From assembly GCA_021202925.1 (NCBI GenBank), contig JAJQCD010000028.1, forward strand, positions 1 to 64,000: 64,000 nt of DNA, in the 5' to 3' direction. This document shows, piece by piece, positions 42,998 through 53,828 of the stretch. The position numbers were made by a program, and so were the translations under genes. The notes beneath the pieces are model-generated. The model was not told where the DNA came from. It worked only from the letters and a program-made list of their open reading frames with translations, and did not search any database. Position 1 is the first letter of the stretch. Every line of letters starts with the position of its first letter. Source of the DNA: Clostridiales bacterium (GTDB taxonomy: Bacteria; Bacillota; Clostridia; Lachnospirales; Lachnospiraceae).

Positions 42998-45900
42998 TTA
43001 TTTTCCTTCGCGCACGTTTTTATTTGCGGTGGCGAGCATGAGCTTGATGCGGTTGAGCTGGTTGACTTCGCTGGCGCCGGGGTCGTAGTCGACGGCAATG
43101 ATATTGGCGTCGGGGTTTGTGCGCCGGAGTTCCTTGATGACGCCTTTGCCTACGATGTGGTTCGGCAGGCAGCCGAAGGGCTGGGTGCAGACGATGTTCT
43201 TCGTGCCGCTGTGGATCAGTTCAAGCATTTCGCCGGTCAGGAACCATCCTTCACCGGTCTGATTGCCCAGTGAAACGTATTCCTTCGCCATGCTCGCGAG
43301 CTGCGAGATATGGGATGGTGGCGTGAAGTGTTCGCTTTTCTTTAATTCTTTGCGGGCCACTCCGCGGAAATATTCCAGCAGAGAGATGCCCATATTGCAG
43401 AGACGGGCGGTTGATTTTTTTGCGCCAAGGTGCTCTGCCTTGAAGTTTGTATTGTAAAAGCAGTAGAACAGAAAATCCAGCAGGTCGGGCATAACGGCCT
43501 CGGCTCCTTCGGATTCCAGCAGGTCGACGAGGTGGTTGTTTGCAAGCGGGGAGAACTTGACCAGGATCTCGCCGACAATACCGACTTTGGGTTTCCGGAT
43601 ATCCAGTCGCGGCAGACGGTCAAAGTCACGAATGATGCCGCAGACATTCCTGGAAAACTCCATCATGTTCAATGATTTCGTAGAGAGACTTTGAATGCAG
43701 CGTTCCTTCCATTTCTGATGGAGAGCGTTTGCCGATCCTGGCTCTGCCTCGTAAGGGCGCGTCGCATAGAGCACGCGCATGAAAATATCGCCGTATACGA
43801 CTGCCTGAATGGCCTTGACCAGCAGGGCGGGCGTGAAGGTGAAGCCGGGGTTTGTCTCCATGCCGTTGGCGTTGACCGAGATGACCGGAATCTGGGCCAT
43901 GCCGGTCTTTTCGAGTGCGCGGCGGATAAATCCGACGTAATTTGACGCACGGCAGCCGCCGCCGGTCTGGCTCATGAGCACGGCCGTGTGATTCAGATCA
44001 TATTTGCCGGAAAGCAGGGCGTCCATGATCTGCCCGACGACAATCAGGGACGGATAGCAGGCGTCATTATTGACAAACTGAAGACCAGTATCAATGGCGC
44101 GGCGGTCGTCATTTTGCAGAACTTCGATCCGGTAACCAAAGGATCGGATTGCCGGTTCAAGCAGTTCAAAATGAATCGGCGACATCTGGGGGCAGAGAAG
44201 GGTATAGTCATCCTTCATTTCCCTGGTGAAGACAGTTCGGTTGTAGGAACTGGAGACAACCTTACGCTCGTAGTGCTTCTGTTCGCGTACGCGCAGTGCG
44301 GCGATCAGCGAGCGGATGCGGATGCGGGCAGCGCCGAGGTTGTTTACCTCGTCAATTTTCAGGACGGTGTAAATTTTGCCGGAGCCAGTCAGGATATCAT
44401 GAACCTGATCGGTGGTCACGGCGTCGAGTCCACAGCCGAATGAATTGAGCTGGACCAGATCCAGACAGTCGCTGGATTTCACATAGGTTGCCGCGCGGTA
44501 CAGGCGTGAGTGGTACATCCACTGATCCGTCGAGATTGTCGGGCGGTCGACGTCTGTCAGGTGGCTGACGGAATCTTCCGTCAGGACGGCGAGACCATAG
44601 GAGGTGATCAGCTCCGGGATGCCGTGATGAATTTCGGGATCCACATGGTACGGGCGGCCAGCGAGTACGATACCGTGACGGTCGTGTTCCTTCAGCCAGG
44701 CGATGGTCTCCTCGCCCTTCCTTTCCATATCCCGTCGGGATTTGAGAAGCTCTTCCCATGCAAGATGGGCAGCCTTCTGGATTTCAATCGAGGAGATCTG
44801 GTATTCCTTTCCGATTTCCACGATCAGGCGTCTGGTCAGCACCTCTTCGTCGGTGAAGGCAAAAAACGGATTCATGAAATGAATATCTTCTTCTGCCAGT
44901 TCCTCGACGTTGTTTTTGATGTTCTCGGCATAGGAGGTGACCATTGGACAGTTGTAATGATTGGTTGCGTCCGGTGTCTCATTCCGTTCATAGGGAATGC
45001 AGGGATAGAAGATGTCCTTTATTCCCTGTTTGATCAGCCACATAATATGCCCGTGGACAATTTTGGCCGGGTAGCATTCCGATTCACTGGGGATGGATTC
45101 GATTCCCAGTTCATAGATCCGCCTCGTAGATTGTGGCGAGAGTACGACACGGAACCCCAGTTCCCGGAAAAAGACGGCCCAGAACGGAAAGTTCTCATAC
45201 ATGTTCAGAACGCGTGGGATGCCGATGACACCGCGTGTTGCCACATCCGCGGTCAGCGGTTCATAGTCGAACATCCGGTGGTATTTATAATCGAAGAGAT
45301 TCGGAATCTCCTTTTTGGTCTTTTCCTTGCCGAGGCCGCGTTCGCAGCGGTTGCCGCTGATGAACTGGCGGCCGCCGCCGAAGCGGTTGATCGTCAGGAC
45401 ACAGCTGTTCGTGCAGCCCTTGCAGCGCGCCATGGAAGTCGTGTATTTCAGGTCGATGATCTTGTCCAGGGAGAGCATCCGGGTGCCCTTCTTCCTGTCG
45501 CAGCGTTCACGGGCGATCAGGGCGGCGCCGAAGGCGCCCATGATTCCGGCGATGTCGGGGCGTACCGCTTCACAGCCGGAAATTTTTTCAAAGGAACGCA
45601 ACACGGCGTCGTTGTAAAAGGTACCGCCCTGGACGACGACATGCTGTCCGAGGTCGGATGGGCTGGTCAGCTTGATTACCTTAAACAAAGCGTTCTTAAT
45701 GACAGAGTAGGCGAGTCCGGCAGAAATGTCCGCGACGGTCGCTCCTTCCTTCTGCGCCTGCTTTACGTTGGAATTCATGAAGACTGTGCAGCGTGTGCCC
45801 AGATCCGTCGGGTTCTTCGCAAACAGCGCCTCCTTTGCGAAGTCAACGACGCTGTAGTTCAGTGATTTGGCAAAGGTTTCGATGAAGGAACCACAGCCGG

Positions 45901-47245
45901 AGGAACATGCTTCGTTGAGCAACACACTGTCGACGGTATTGTCTTTGATCTTGATGCATTTCATGTCCTGGCCGCCGATGTCAAGGATACAGTCCACGTC
46001 CGGTTCAAAAAAGGCCGCGGCATAATAGTGGGAGATGGTTTCAACCTCTCCTTCATCCAGCATCAAAGCAGATTTAAGGAGCGCTTCGCCGTAGCCGGTG
46101 GAGCAGGACCAGGCGATGTGCGCCGTGTCCGGAATCGTCTTTCTGATCTCCCGGATCGCGCGGATCGCGGTGGCGATGGTACTCCCGTTGTTGTTGTCAT
46201 AAAAATGATACAGCAGTGTGCCGTCTTCGCCGACCAGCGCCACCTTCGTGGTGGTGGAACCGGCGTCGATACCGAGGTAGCAGTCGCCGCTGTATGTAGC
46301 AAGGTCGCCCTTGCGAACCGTATGGCAGTCATGACGCCTGGTGAATGTGTCATAATCTTCCTGTGACGCAAAGAGCGGTTCCATCCGTTTGACTTCAAAC
46401 TCCATGCGAATGCCGTGTTCGAGGCGTTCGACCAGCTCCGTCAGGGAAACAGTCGTTGCATCGGTTGCGTTCATCGCCGCGCCTACTGCGGCAAAGAGGT
46501 GCGAATGATCCGGCGCGACGACATGTTCGCTGTCCAGATTCAGTGTGCGGATAAAGGCACGTCGCAGCTCCGGTAGAAAATGAAGCGGGCCGCCGAGAAA
46601 GGCGACAACGCCGCGGATTGGTTTGCCGCAGGCGAGACCACTGATGGTCTGATTGACCACCGCCTGGAAGATGGAGGCTGCCAGGTCCTCTCTGGTCGCC
46701 CCCTCATTGATGAGCGGTTGAATGTCCGATTTCGCGAATACGCCGCAACGGGCGGCGATCGGATAGATCATCTGGTAATTCTTCGCGTATTCATTGAGAC
46801 CGGAAGCGTCCGTCTGCAGAAGAGATGCCATCTGGTCAATGAAGGAGCCGGTGCCGCCGGCGCAGATGCCGTTCATCCGCTGGTCGATGCCGCCGGTAAA
46901 ATAAATGATTTTTGCGTCCTCACCGCCCAGCTCGATCGCGACATCCGTCTGCGGCGCGTAATCCTGAAGCGCGGTAGCGACCGCCACGACTTCCTGGGTG
47001 AACGGGATCTCCAGGTGCCGGGAAAGTGTGAGTCCGCCGGAACCGGTAATGCTGGGAGCCAACGTCAGCTCACCCAGTTTTTCCTTTGCCCGTTTTAAGA
47101 GCGTGGCGAGCGTTTCCTGAATGTTCGCGTAATGACGCTCATAATCGGAAAACAATATATGATTTGCGTGGTCAAGAATGGCGATCTTGACCGTGGTGGA
47201 ACCGATGTCGATTCCAAGAGAAGATAACATATCGGGTAATTTCAT
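42998..47245 (-). CDS. Tandem BadF/HgdC-type 2-hydroxyacyl-CoA dehydratase activase with DUF2229 and HgdB-like regions
   Basis: A 1,415-residue protein of the acyl-CoA dehydratase activase superfamily. The N-terminus carries two BadF/BadG/BcrA/BcrD ATPase domains ([17 protein letters not shown] and [17 protein letters not shown]), the second with [16 protein letters not shown], the iron-sulfur Cys segment. A DUF2229 domain follows ([31 protein letters not shown]), then an HgdB-like dehydratase domain ([34 protein letters not shown]). The family is common in Clostridia as a single large protein. The start ATG 47245 is chosen because conserved sequence begins there; the ORF extends upstream from a TTG at 47401 without homology. 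No classical dehydratase subunits lie nearby. Confidence 0.88.
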   Translation of the reverse strand: MKLPDMLSSLGIDIGSTTVKIAILDHANHILFSDYERHYANIQETLATLLKRAKEKLGELTLAPSITGSGGLTLSRHLEIPFTQEVVAVATALQDYAPQTDVAIELGGEDAKIIYFTGGIDQRMNGICAGGTGSFIDQMASLLQTDASGLNEYAKNYQMIYPIAARCGVFAKSDIQPLINEGATREDLAASIFQAVVNQTISGLACGKPIRGVVAFLGGPLHFLPELRRAFIRTLNLDSEHVVAPDHSHLFAAVGAAMNATDATTVSLTELVERLEHGIRMEFEVKRMEPLFASQEDYDTFTRRHDCHTVRKGDLATYSGDCYLGIDAGSTTTKVALVGEDGTLLYHFYDNNNGSTIATAIRAIREIRKTIPDTAHIAWSCSTGYGEALLKSALMLDEGEVETISHYYAAAFFEPDVDCILDIGGQDMKCIKIKDNTVDSVLLNEACSSGCGSFIETFAKSLNYSVVDFAKEALFAKNPTDLGTRCTVFMNSNVKQAQKEGATVADISAGLAYSVIKNALFKVIKLTSPSDLGQHVVVQGGTFYNDAVLRSFEKISGCEAVRPDIAGIMGAFGAALIARERCDRKKGTRMLSLDKIIDLKYTTSMARCKGCTNSCVLTINRFGGGRQFISGNRCERGLGKEKTKKEIPNLFDYKYHRMFDYEPLTADVATRGVIGIPRVLNMYENFPFWAVFFRELGFRVVLSPQSTRRIYELGIESIPSESECYPAKIVHGHIMWLIKQGIKDIFYPCIPYERNETPDATNHYNCPMVTSYAENIKNNVEELAEEDIHFMNPFFAFTDEEVLTRRLIVEIGKEYQISSIEIQKAAHLAWEELLKSRRDMERKGEETIAWLKEHDRHGIVLAGRPYHVDPEIHHGIPELITSYGLAVLTEDSVSHLTDVDRPTISTDQWMYHSRLYRAATYVKSSDCLDLVQLNSFGCGLDAVTTDQVHDILTGSGKIYTVLKIDEVNNLGAARIRIRSLIAALRVREQKHYERKVVSSSYNRTVFTREMKDDYTLLCPQMSPIHFELLEPAIRSFGYRIEVLQNDDRRAIDTGLQFVNNDACYPSLIVVGQIMDALLSGKYDLNHTAVLMSQTGGGCRASNYVGFIRRALEKTGMAQIPVISVNANGMETNPGFTFTPALLVKAIQAVVYGDIFMRVLYATRPYEAEPGSANALHQKWKERCIQSLSTKSLNMMEFSRNVCGIIRDFDRLPRLDIRKPKVGIVGEILVKFSPLANNHLVDLLESEGAEAVMPDLLDFLFYCFYNTNFKAEHLGAKKSTARLCNMGISLLEYFRGVARKELKKSEHFTPPSHISQLASMAKEYVSLGNQTGEGWFLTGEMLELIHSGTKNIVCTQPFGCLPNHIVGKGVIKELRRTNPDANIIAVDYDPGASEVNQLNRIKLMLATANKNVREGK

Positions 47246-47612
47246 TTCTGCGGGGGTCTGTCCCCTGCCTCCTTTTCTGATGAAGCGTTCCTTGCGGTTT
47301 TTGTGGATCCGCCCGGAACATTCGTATAAATTACCGGCGGGAAAATTCCCGTACGGAATGGTACAACCATGCATTTTAGCACAGTTTGATGAAGAATACA
47401 ATTTGAAATAGCGTTAAGAATTTAGAAAATAAAGGGAATGCTCCGGTGTGCCGCAAACGAGCCGGGGTTTCTGAGAAAAAATGGAACGGGATGGTTTGAC
47501 AAAAGAGTACATAGAAACTATAATGATAAAGTCCCCGTGAATCACCGGCGGAAGAAAATGGTTTTGTGACAGGACAGGGCTGTACCGGCTGACGAGACAG
47601 GAAAGGTGAAAA
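47246..47612. promoter_or_regulatory. Divergent intergenic region with a consensus promoter for 47613
   Basis: This 367-nt gap separates the activase (minus) from the rhomboid-like gene (plus). It holds a perfect sigma-A promoter on plus: TTGACA (47496-47501), 17 nt, TATAAT (47519-47524). A strong Shine-Dalgarno, AGGAAAGG, lies just before 47613. On the minus side a purine-rich AAAAGGAGG lies about 25 nt upstream of ATG 47245; its spacing is too long for that start, leaving the activase start partly uncertain. No other feature is seen. Confidence 0.8.
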
Positions 47613-48452
47613 ATGAGTTTTTTTAATCAGTTTGAGCAGAAGTTTCAAAAATATGCGATCCGGAATCTGATGTATTACATTGTCATTCTGTATGGGATTG
47701 GCCTGGTCATTCAGCTGACCAATCCGATGATTTACTGGACATATCTGTGCCTGAACCCATATATGATCCTGCATGGACAGGTGTGGCGGATTGTGGCCTT
47801 CCTTGTTTATCCGCCGGCGCTTGGCAGTTCGACCTTTACCAGTGTGTTTTATGGGATTATTGCGCTGTTCTTATATTACAGCCTGGGGCAGACGCTCGAA
47901 CGGGTATGGGGTGCGTTCCGGTTTAATTTCTTTTTCTTTACGGGCGTGATCCTGCAGGTCCTGGCGGATCTGGTGACTTATCTGGTTACGGGAAGCAATC
48001 TGGCGATGACGACGGGATATCTGAATTTTTCCATTTTCCTGGCTTTCGCGATCTATTTCCCGGACATTCAGTTCCTGCTGTTTTTTGTCATTCCGATCAA
48101 GGCGAAGTGGCTGGCGGTGGCGGAATGCGCCGTGTATGTGTACAGTTTTGTATTCGGCAGCCTGGGTACAAGACTGGAGATCGCAATTTCCCTGGCGAAC
48201 GTGCTGATTTTTGTTCTGCTTACCAGGAATTACAGGAAATATTCACCGAAGGAGATCCGCAGGAAACAGGCGTTTAAACGGGAGGTTAAGATGATGCCGC
48301 AGGGCAGGACGAGACATCGTTGCGCCGTTTGCGGTCGCACGGAGGAGGACGACCCGAACCTGGAGTTCCGGTACTGTTCCAAATGCGAGGGGGATTACGA
48401 ATATTGCCAGGATCATTTGTATACGCACAGGCATGTGACCGGCGAAAAGTAA
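47613..48452 (+). CDS. Rhomboid-like membrane protein with C-terminal zinc-ribbon-like tail
   Basis: A 279-residue protein with about six membrane helices in a rhomboid-like arrangement (NPYMILHGQVWRIVAFLVYP, then ALFLYYSLGQTLERVWG, as in rhomboid L1/TM2). The catalytic GxSG serine motif of rhomboid proteases is not present (TTGYLNFSIFLAF instead), and no catalytic His is evident, so it is probably an inactive homologue. A cytoplasmic tail has CAVCGRTEEDDPNLEFRYCS, then KCEGDYEYCQDHLYTH, with several Cys and His pairs that could bind zinc. It is followed by lysA after 25 nt. Confidence 0.75.
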   Translation: MSFFNQFEQKFQKYAIRNLMYYIVILYGIGLVIQLTNPMIYWTYLCLNPYMILHGQVWRIVAFLVYPPALGSSTFTSVFYGIIALFLYYSLGQTLERVWGAFRFNFFFFTGVILQVLADLVTYLVTGSNLAMTTGYLNFSIFLAFAIYFPDIQFLLFFVIPIKAKWLAVAECAVYVYSFVFGSLGTRLEIAISLANVLIFVLLTRNYRKYSPKEIRRKQAFKREVKMMPQGRTRHRCAVCGRTEEDDPNLEFRYCSKCEGDYEYCQDHLYTHRHVTGEK

Positions 48453-48477
48453 ACAAGGGCGAGAGGAGAAAAAGAAA

Positions 48478-49746
48478 TTGGAGAAGAAACCATTTGTGAC
48501 GAAAACGCAACTGGATAAGATTGTGAAGACTTACCCGACTCCGTTTCATCTGTACGATGAGAAGGGCATTCGGGAGAACGCAGAGAGACTGAGACAGGCA
48601 TTTGCCTGGAATCCGGGATTTAAGGAATTTTTTGCGGTAAAGGCGACTCCGAATCCATATATTCTGAAGATTCTGCAGGAGTATGGGTGTGGGACAGACT
48701 GTTCGTCTGCTACAGAACTGATGATGTCGGACGCATGTGGGTTCTCTGGTTCTGACATCATGTTTTCCTCGAACGATACACCAGCCTCTGAGTTCCGGCT
48801 GGCGGAAGAGCTGGGCGCGATCATCAACCTGGATGATATCACGCACATAGCCTGTGTTGAGGAGACACTTGGCTATATTCCCAAAACCATCAGCTGCCGT
48901 TACAATCCGGGTGGCATTTTTCAGATCAGCAATGGCATCATGGACAATCCCGGCGACGCGAAGTACGGCATGACGACGGAGCAGATGTTTGAGGCGTTCC
49001 GGATTCTGAAGGCAAAGGGAGCGGAGAATTTTGGCATTCATGCATTCCTGGTGAGCAATACCGTGACGAATGATTATTATGCGATGCTTTCAAAGGTATT
49101 GTTTAAACTGGCGGTGCGGCTGAAGGAAGAGACCGGCGTTCATATCGGGTTCATCAATCTGTCGGGCGGCGTGGGCATTCCCTATCGCCCGGATCAGACG
49201 CCGAATGACATCCTTACGATCGGCGAAAGCGTGCATCGGGTCTATGATGAGGTTCTGGTTCCGGCCGGCATGGGCGATGTGGCAATTTACACCGAGATGG
49301 GACGTTTTATGCTTGGGCCGTACGGTTGCCTGGTGACGACGGCGATCCATGAGAAGCATACCTATAAGGAATACATTGGTGTGGACGCCTGTGCCGTGAA
49401 CCTGATGCGTCCTGCGATGTATGGCGCGTATCATCACATCACGGTCAGTGGAAAAGAGGACGCGCTCTGCGACCATAAATACGATGTGATTGGTTCCCTG
49501 TGTGAGAATAATGATAAGTTTGCGATCGACCGGATGCTGCCGGAGATTGAGCAGGGAGATTACCTGATTATTCATGATACAGGTGCGCATGGCTTTGCGA
49601 TGGGCTACAATTATAACGGAAAACTGAAATCTGCGGAGTTGCTTCTGAAGGAGGACGGCAGTGTGCAGTTGATCCGCCGTGCCGAGACGCCGCAAGACTA
49701 TTTTGCGACGTTAGATGTGTGCCCGATGATGAAAAAATACTTGTAG
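48478..49746 (+). CDS. lysA: Diaminopimelate decarboxylase
   Basis: A 422-residue PLP-dependent decarboxylase of the alanine-racemase-fold family that makes lysine from meso-diaminopimelate. It has FFAVKATPNPYILKIL (PLP Lys near 55), GINLSGGVGIPY-type FINLSGGVGIPYRPDQT and the Gly/Ala-rich DTGAHGFAMGYNYNGK substrate-binding segment near the C-terminus. The start is TTG 48478, after a weak GAGAGGAGAAAAAG. The gene is probably co-transcribed with the preceding rhomboid-like gene. Confidence 0.9.
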   Translation: MEKKPFVTKTQLDKIVKTYPTPFHLYDEKGIRENAERLRQAFAWNPGFKEFFAVKATPNPYILKILQEYGCGTDCSSATELMMSDACGFSGSDIMFSSNDTPASEFRLAEELGAIINLDDITHIACVEETLGYIPKTISCRYNPGGIFQISNGIMDNPGDAKYGMTTEQMFEAFRILKAKGAENFGIHAFLVSNTVTNDYYAMLSKVLFKLAVRLKEETGVHIGFINLSGGVGIPYRPDQTPNDILTIGESVHRVYDEVLVPAGMGDVAIYTEMGRFMLGPYGCLVTTAIHEKHTYKEYIGVDACAVNLMRPAMYGAYHHITVSGKEDALCDHKYDVIGSLCENNDKFAIDRMLPEIEQGDYLIIHDTGAHGFAMGYNYNGKLKSAELLLKEDGSVQLIRRAETPQDYFATLDVCPMMKKYL

Positions 49747-49822
49747 GCGTTATCACGAGAGAACTGGCCAAGGACGCAGACTTGCTCTGCATGCCCTTCG
49801 GGTAGAGCTTGGCATAGTCGTT

Positions 49823-49890
49823 TATGGTAAAAGTGAGCGGAGACGTTCTTCCCCTGAAAATGGGGAGGAAGTCTCCGCTCTTTTACCATA
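49823..49890. terminator. Long terminator between lysA and ychF
   Basis: A 68-nt hairpin: TATGGTAAAAG...GAGCGGAGAC (49824-49843) pairs with GTCTCCGCTCTTTTACCATA (49871-49890) with one bulged T, and an inner CCCC/GGGG pair tightens the loop. It is shared by convergent genes. Confidence 0.75.
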
Positions 49891-49941
49891 GTGTATGCAA
49901 AAAAGTGTCTGTGGCGGGTTCTGCGCCTGCAACAGATTCGG

Positions 49942-51039
49942 TCAGACGTTGAACCGGAACAGAATGACGTCGCCATCCTGGACGACATAATCCTTTCCTT
50001 CCAGTCCGACCAGTCCTTTCTCCTTTGCCTTGGCGTAGGAACCGCAGTCGAGCAGATCCTGATAATTGACAACCTCGGCACGGATGAAGCCACGCTCGAA
50101 GTCAGAATGAATCTTGCCGGCGGCCTGAGGCGCTCTGGTGCCGGTGCGGATTGTCCATGCGCGCGTCTCGTCTTCGCCGGAGGTCAGGAAGCTTAAGAGA
50201 CCGAGAAGCCGGTAGCTGGCCGCGATCAGCTTATCCAGGCCGGATTCATCGAGACCGAGGGCTTCCAGATATTCTGCTTTCTCGTCGTCACCCAGTTCGG
50301 CGATCTCTTCCTCAATCCGGGCACTGATGACGAAGACCTCAGAACCATTTTCGGATGCGAATTTGCGTACGGCATCCACATGTGGATTGGAAGCGCCGTC
50401 GTCTGCGAGGTCGTCCTCGCCGACGTTTGCGGCAAAGATGACAGGTTTGGCAGTCAGCAGATTCAGGGAGTTTACAAAGGACATGATATCTTCATCGTCG
50501 TTGTGATATGTGGCGGCGAGCTGGCCATTTTCCAGCAATTCCTTTAATTCCTTCAGGACTTCTACCTGTTTTGCCAGGGATTTGTCATTGAAAGCGGATT
50601 TGGAAGTCTTAGCGATTCGCCGTTCGAGAATTTCGATGTCGGAGAAGATCAGCTCCAGGTTGATCGTTTCAATGTCACGCAGCGGATCGACGCTGCCGTC
50701 TACATGGATGACATTCGAATCTTCAAAGCAGCGCACGACATGGATGATGGCATCCACCTCACGAATGTTTGCCAGGAACTGATTGCCCAGTCCTTCGCCT
50801 TTGGACGCGCCTTTGACCAGGCCGGCGATATCTACAAATTCGATGACGGCGGGAGTGACCTTTTTTGAGTGGTACAGGTCGCCAAGAAGCTTCAGCCGTC
50901 TGTCCGGTACGGCGACGACGCCTACGTTTGGATCAATGGTGCAGAACGGATAGTTGGCGGATTCCGCTCCGGCCTTCGTCAGCGAATTGAACAGGGTGCT
51001 CTTTCCAACGTTTGGCAAACCGACAATTCCCAATTTCAT
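49942..51039 (-). CDS. ychF: Redox-regulated ribosome-binding ATPase YchF
   Basis: A 365-residue YchF/Ola1 P-loop ATPase of the Obg-related family. It has [19 protein letters not shown] (G1), [20 protein letters not shown] (G3), a coiled-coil insert (about 130-200) and a C-terminal TGS domain with the [20 protein letters not shown] segment. The TGS end [20 protein letters not shown] is conserved. The start ATG 51039 is the family start (MKLGIVG). It is divergent from the recombinase gene. Confidence 0.94.
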   Translation of the reverse strand: MKLGIVGLPNVGKSTLFNSLTKAGAESANYPFCTIDPNVGVVAVPDRRLKLLGDLYHSKKVTPAVIEFVDIAGLVKGASKGEGLGNQFLANIREVDAIIHVVRCFEDSNVIHVDGSVDPLRDIETINLELIFSDIEILERRIAKTSKSAFNDKSLAKQVEVLKELKELLENGQLAATYHNDDEDIMSFVNSLNLLTAKPVIFAANVGEDDLADDGASNPHVDAVRKFASENGSEVFVISARIEEEIAELGDDEKAEYLEALGLDESGLDKLIAASYRLLGLLSFLTSGEDETRAWTIRTGTRAPQAAGKIHSDFERGFIRAEVVNYQDLLDCGSYAKAKEKGLVGLEGKDYVVQDGDVILFRFNV

Positions 51040-51271
51040 TTTGATATATTCCCTTCCGAAAAACCCTATTGCATGATAAAGGGTTTTCGCCTTTCCTCAG
51101 ATTTTAACCATACTCATTTTTTGCATATCCTATCTTACCACACCAGAATATAAAAAGCTATAAGATAATTCGACATTTATTTTTGAAAAAGGCATGTGTT
51201 TTATGAGATGATGGAGGGAGATGGATCGAATCAGAGAAGACAATATTTAAATATACATTCAGGAGGAAACG

Positions 51272-52165
51272 ATGCGTAAGACGAAAAGCAGGATAATCAG
51301 CGAAAAGGTACTGAAGGATTATCAGAAGGTTCTGATTGAGGAGGAGAAAAGCGGGAACACAGTGAGCCAGTATATGCGTGCTCTGGAGGATTTTCGGCGT
51401 TATGCCGACGGGAGAGCGGTCGATAAGAGCATGACGCTTTGTTACAAGGCGACGCTGGTAAAAGCATACAGGCCCAGCAGCGTGAACGCGAAGCTTTCTG
51501 CCTTAAACGGTTTCTTTAAGCGGATGGGCTGGTATGAGTGTATTGTAAAATTGTTGAAAATTCAGAAGGAAACATTTCGACCGGACCATCTGGTGCTGAC
51601 CAAAAAGGAATACGAAATGCTCATTGCAGCGGCAAAGCGTCTGGGACAGAAACGGCTCTGCTTTGCCATGCAGACGTTATGTTCCATGGGTCTTCGGGTG
51701 AGCGAACTGAAGTTTGTCACGGTGGAGGCTGTGCGCCTGGGGTATGCGGATGTGACGTTAAAGGGTAAGACAAGAACGGTCTTATTATCAAAAGATCTGA
51801 GACTTTTGCTGAGCGAGTATATCAGAGAGCAGGGAATTACGACCGGCTGCGTGTTTGTTACCAAGAATGGTAAACCGTTGGATCGGAGCAATATATGCCG
51901 TGATATGAAGGCGCTTGGTGACGAGACAGAAATCGTTCGGAGCAAGATTTTTCCACATAATCTGCGGCATCTGTTCGCGTGCGTGTACTACGAGGAAGAG
52001 AAAAACGCCAATCATCTGGCGGATATTATGGGGCATTCCAGCCTGGACACGACGCGGATCTATACGCTGGGAAGCATGGAGGAGGAAATGGAAACGTTAA
52101 ATAAAATGGGGCTGGTGGATATTTCGGATTTCCGGTTGGGACGTTCGGAAAGCGGCAATGGGTGA
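51272..52165 (+). CDS. Tyrosine recombinase (XerC/XerD-like integrase)
   Basis: A 297-residue site-specific recombinase with an N-terminal SAM-like core-binding domain and a catalytic domain. Catalytic residues visible: Arg in GLRVSELKF, Lys in TLKGKTRTVL, His-x-x-Arg in FPHNLRHLFA, His in GHSSLDTT and Tyr264 in TRIYTLG. No other phage or ICE genes and no visible attachment site lie nearby, so a stand-alone role (for example dimer resolution or phase variation) is possible. The start ATG 51272 follows CAGGAGGAAACG. It lies 95 nt before lgt. Confidence 0.85.
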   Translation: MRKTKSRIISEKVLKDYQKVLIEEEKSGNTVSQYMRALEDFRRYADGRAVDKSMTLCYKATLVKAYRPSSVNAKLSALNGFFKRMGWYECIVKLLKIQKETFRPDHLVLTKKEYEMLIAAAKRLGQKRLCFAMQTLCSMGLRVSELKFVTVEAVRLGYADVTLKGKTRTVLLSKDLRLLLSEYIREQGITTGCVFVTKNGKPLDRSNICRDMKALGDETEIVRSKIFPHNLRHLFACVYYEEEKNANHLADIMGHSSLDTTRIYTLGSMEEEMETLNKMGLVDISDFRLGRSESGNG

Positions 52166-52260
52166 ATCGCAAAAAGTGGGTTGAGAAAAGCAGAAGATGA
52201 GGGTATAATGGGAAGGAAAATCAGAACAGACATGGATTTGGTAACGGAGGAAGTGACGAT

Positions 52261-53121
52261 ATGGGCGGAGCGGATATCAGCTTTGTACATTTGGGAATTG
52301 TGATTGAACATATCCGGGACAGCATCAGTATTTTTGGATTTCGGATTGCGTTTTATGGAATCATCATCGGTTGTGGGATGCTGGCCGGTATCTGGGTTGC
52401 GACATCGGATGCGAAACGGCGGGGACAGGACCCGGAAATCTACCTGGATTTTGCATTGTATGCAATCATCTGTTCGGTGATCGGCGCACGGATTTACTAT
52501 GTTATTTTTGAGTGGGACAGTTATAAGAATAACCTGCTTCAGGTCTTTAATCTGCGGGCTGGCGGGCTGGCGATTTATGGCGGTGTGATTGCCGGGACCC
52601 TGACGTTGATTGTCTACAGCCACGTGAAAAAACTCTCGTTTTTTTCGATGGCGGACAGTGCGATTCTGGGATTGATTACCGGGCAGATTATTGGCCGCTG
52701 GGGGAATTTTTTCAACCGGGAAGCGTTTGGCGGATACACGGACAGTCTGTTCGCCATGCGCCTGAAGCTTTCTATTGTGAATGCCAATATGCTCAATGAC
52801 GACGTGTTAAACCACAGGATTGTGGAGGATGGAATAGAATATATCCAGGTACATCCGACCTTTCTGTATGAGTCGGTCTGGAATCTATGCCTGCTCGGAT
52901 TCATGCTATGGTACCGGAAACGAAAGAAATTTGAGGGAGAGATGCTGTTCATTTATCTGTTTGGATATGGTCTCGGACGTTTCTGGATTGAGCGCCTTCG
53001 TACGGATTCTCTCCTTATTCCAGGCACGGCGATTGCCGTATCCCAGGCGCTTTCCTTTTGCCTGATTCTTGTTGCCGGATGTGTCCTGTTTATTCAGCAC
53101 TGCCGGATGAAAACCGCATAA
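52261..53121 (+). CDS. lgt: Prolipoprotein diacylglyceryl transferase
   Basis: A 286-residue integral membrane enzyme that adds diacylglycerol to the Cys of prolipoproteins. The Lgt signature GRWGNFFNREAFGG lies near residues 141-154, with RAGGLAIYGGVIAG upstream and IQVHPTFLYESVWNL and GYGLGRFWIERLRTDSL downstream. Seven membrane helices are expected. The start ATG 52261 follows GGAGGAAGTGACGAT. A terminator follows. Confidence 0.93.
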   Translation: MGGADISFVHLGIVIEHIRDSISIFGFRIAFYGIIIGCGMLAGIWVATSDAKRRGQDPEIYLDFALYAIICSVIGARIYYVIFEWDSYKNNLLQVFNLRAGGLAIYGGVIAGTLTLIVYSHVKKLSFFSMADSAILGLITGQIIGRWGNFFNREAFGGYTDSLFAMRLKLSIVNANMLNDDVLNHRIVEDGIEYIQVHPTFLYESVWNLCLLGFMLWYRKRKKFEGEMLFIYLFGYGLGRFWIERLRTDSLLIPGTAIAVSQALSFCLILVAGCVLFIQHCRMKTA

Positions 53122-53131
53122 CGAATGGTTG

Positions 53132-53162
53132 CCCCCGCACAGACTGACTGTGCGGGGGTATT
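53132..53162 (+). terminator. Terminator of lgt
   Basis: CCCCCGCACAG (53132-53142) pairs with CTGTGCGGGGG (53148-53158), an 11-bp stem with a 5-nt loop, followed by TATTTC. Confidence 0.7.
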
Positions 53163-53292
53163 TCATCCCCGAAATACGCCACACAGGCGAACATACGATC
53201 GACCATATTTTGTACCAGAATACCTGTTCTATACACCATCTGGAGAGCCTGAAAAAATTCAATTTCGGCTCTCTTTTTTTGTAAATTAATCC

Positions 53293-53376
53293 TTGCTATT
53301 TTCCTGTTCCTGTAATAAAATAGGTGTACAAGTGGTGGGAAGTGGAGCAAAGTGGTAGAAAAGGGCATTTAAGTGG
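53293..53376 (+). promoter_or_regulatory. Promoter of the dcw cluster with MraZ boxes
   Basis: TTGCTA (53293-53298), 17 nt, TAAAAT (53316-53321). GTGG boxes follow at 53332, 53342 and 53352, exactly 10 bp apart, with a fourth at 53373; two are preceded by AAA/AA as in AAAGTGG. MraZ is known to bind direct repeats of this type and spacing upstream of its own gene, so autoregulation of the cluster is expected. Confidence 0.75.
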
Positions 53377-53401
53377 TGCGTTAGGGCAACAGGTGGTTTC
53401 T

Positions 53402-53827
53402 ATGTTCATGGGTGAGTACAACCATACGGTTGACGCGAAGGGACGATTAATCGTCCCTTCAAAATTCCGGGAGCAGCTGGGGGATGAGTTTGTAGTGACG
53501 AAGGGACTCGACGGCTGCCTGTTTGTGTATGAGAATTCGGAATGGAAAGCCCTGGAAGAGAAATTGCACGCTCTGCCACTGACGAACGCGAATGCACGAA
53601 AGTTTTCCCGCTTTTTTCTGGCAGGAGCTACTACCTGTGAGGTGGACAGGCAGGGACGGATCCTGCTGCCTGCTATTCTGAGAGAGTTCGCGAAGATTGA
53701 TAAAGAAGCCGTTCTGGTAGGTGTGGGGAGCCGGATTGAGATTTGGAGCCGGGATCTCTGGAATGAATCGAACAGTTACGATGACATGGAAGAGATCGCG
53801 GAGAATATGGAAGGTCTTGGAATATAA
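53402..53827 (+). CDS. mraZ: Transcriptional regulator MraZ
   Basis: A 141-residue MraZ made of two SpoVT/AbrB-like halves ([20 protein letters not shown] and [20 protein letters not shown], both with the DxKGR/DxxGR turn). It binds GTGG-type repeats upstream of the dcw operon. The start ATG 53402 (or ATG 53408) is chosen because the family begins [11 protein letters not shown]; the longer frame would read through the operator. It is followed by rsmH after one base. Confidence 0.94.
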   Translation: MFMGEYNHTVDAKGRLIVPSKFREQLGDEFVVTKGLDGCLFVYENSEWKALEEKLHALPLTNANARKFSRFFLAGATTCEVDRQGRILLPAILREFAKIDKEAVLVGVGSRIEIWSRDLWNESNSYDDMEEIAENMEGLGI

Positions 53828-53828
53828 T

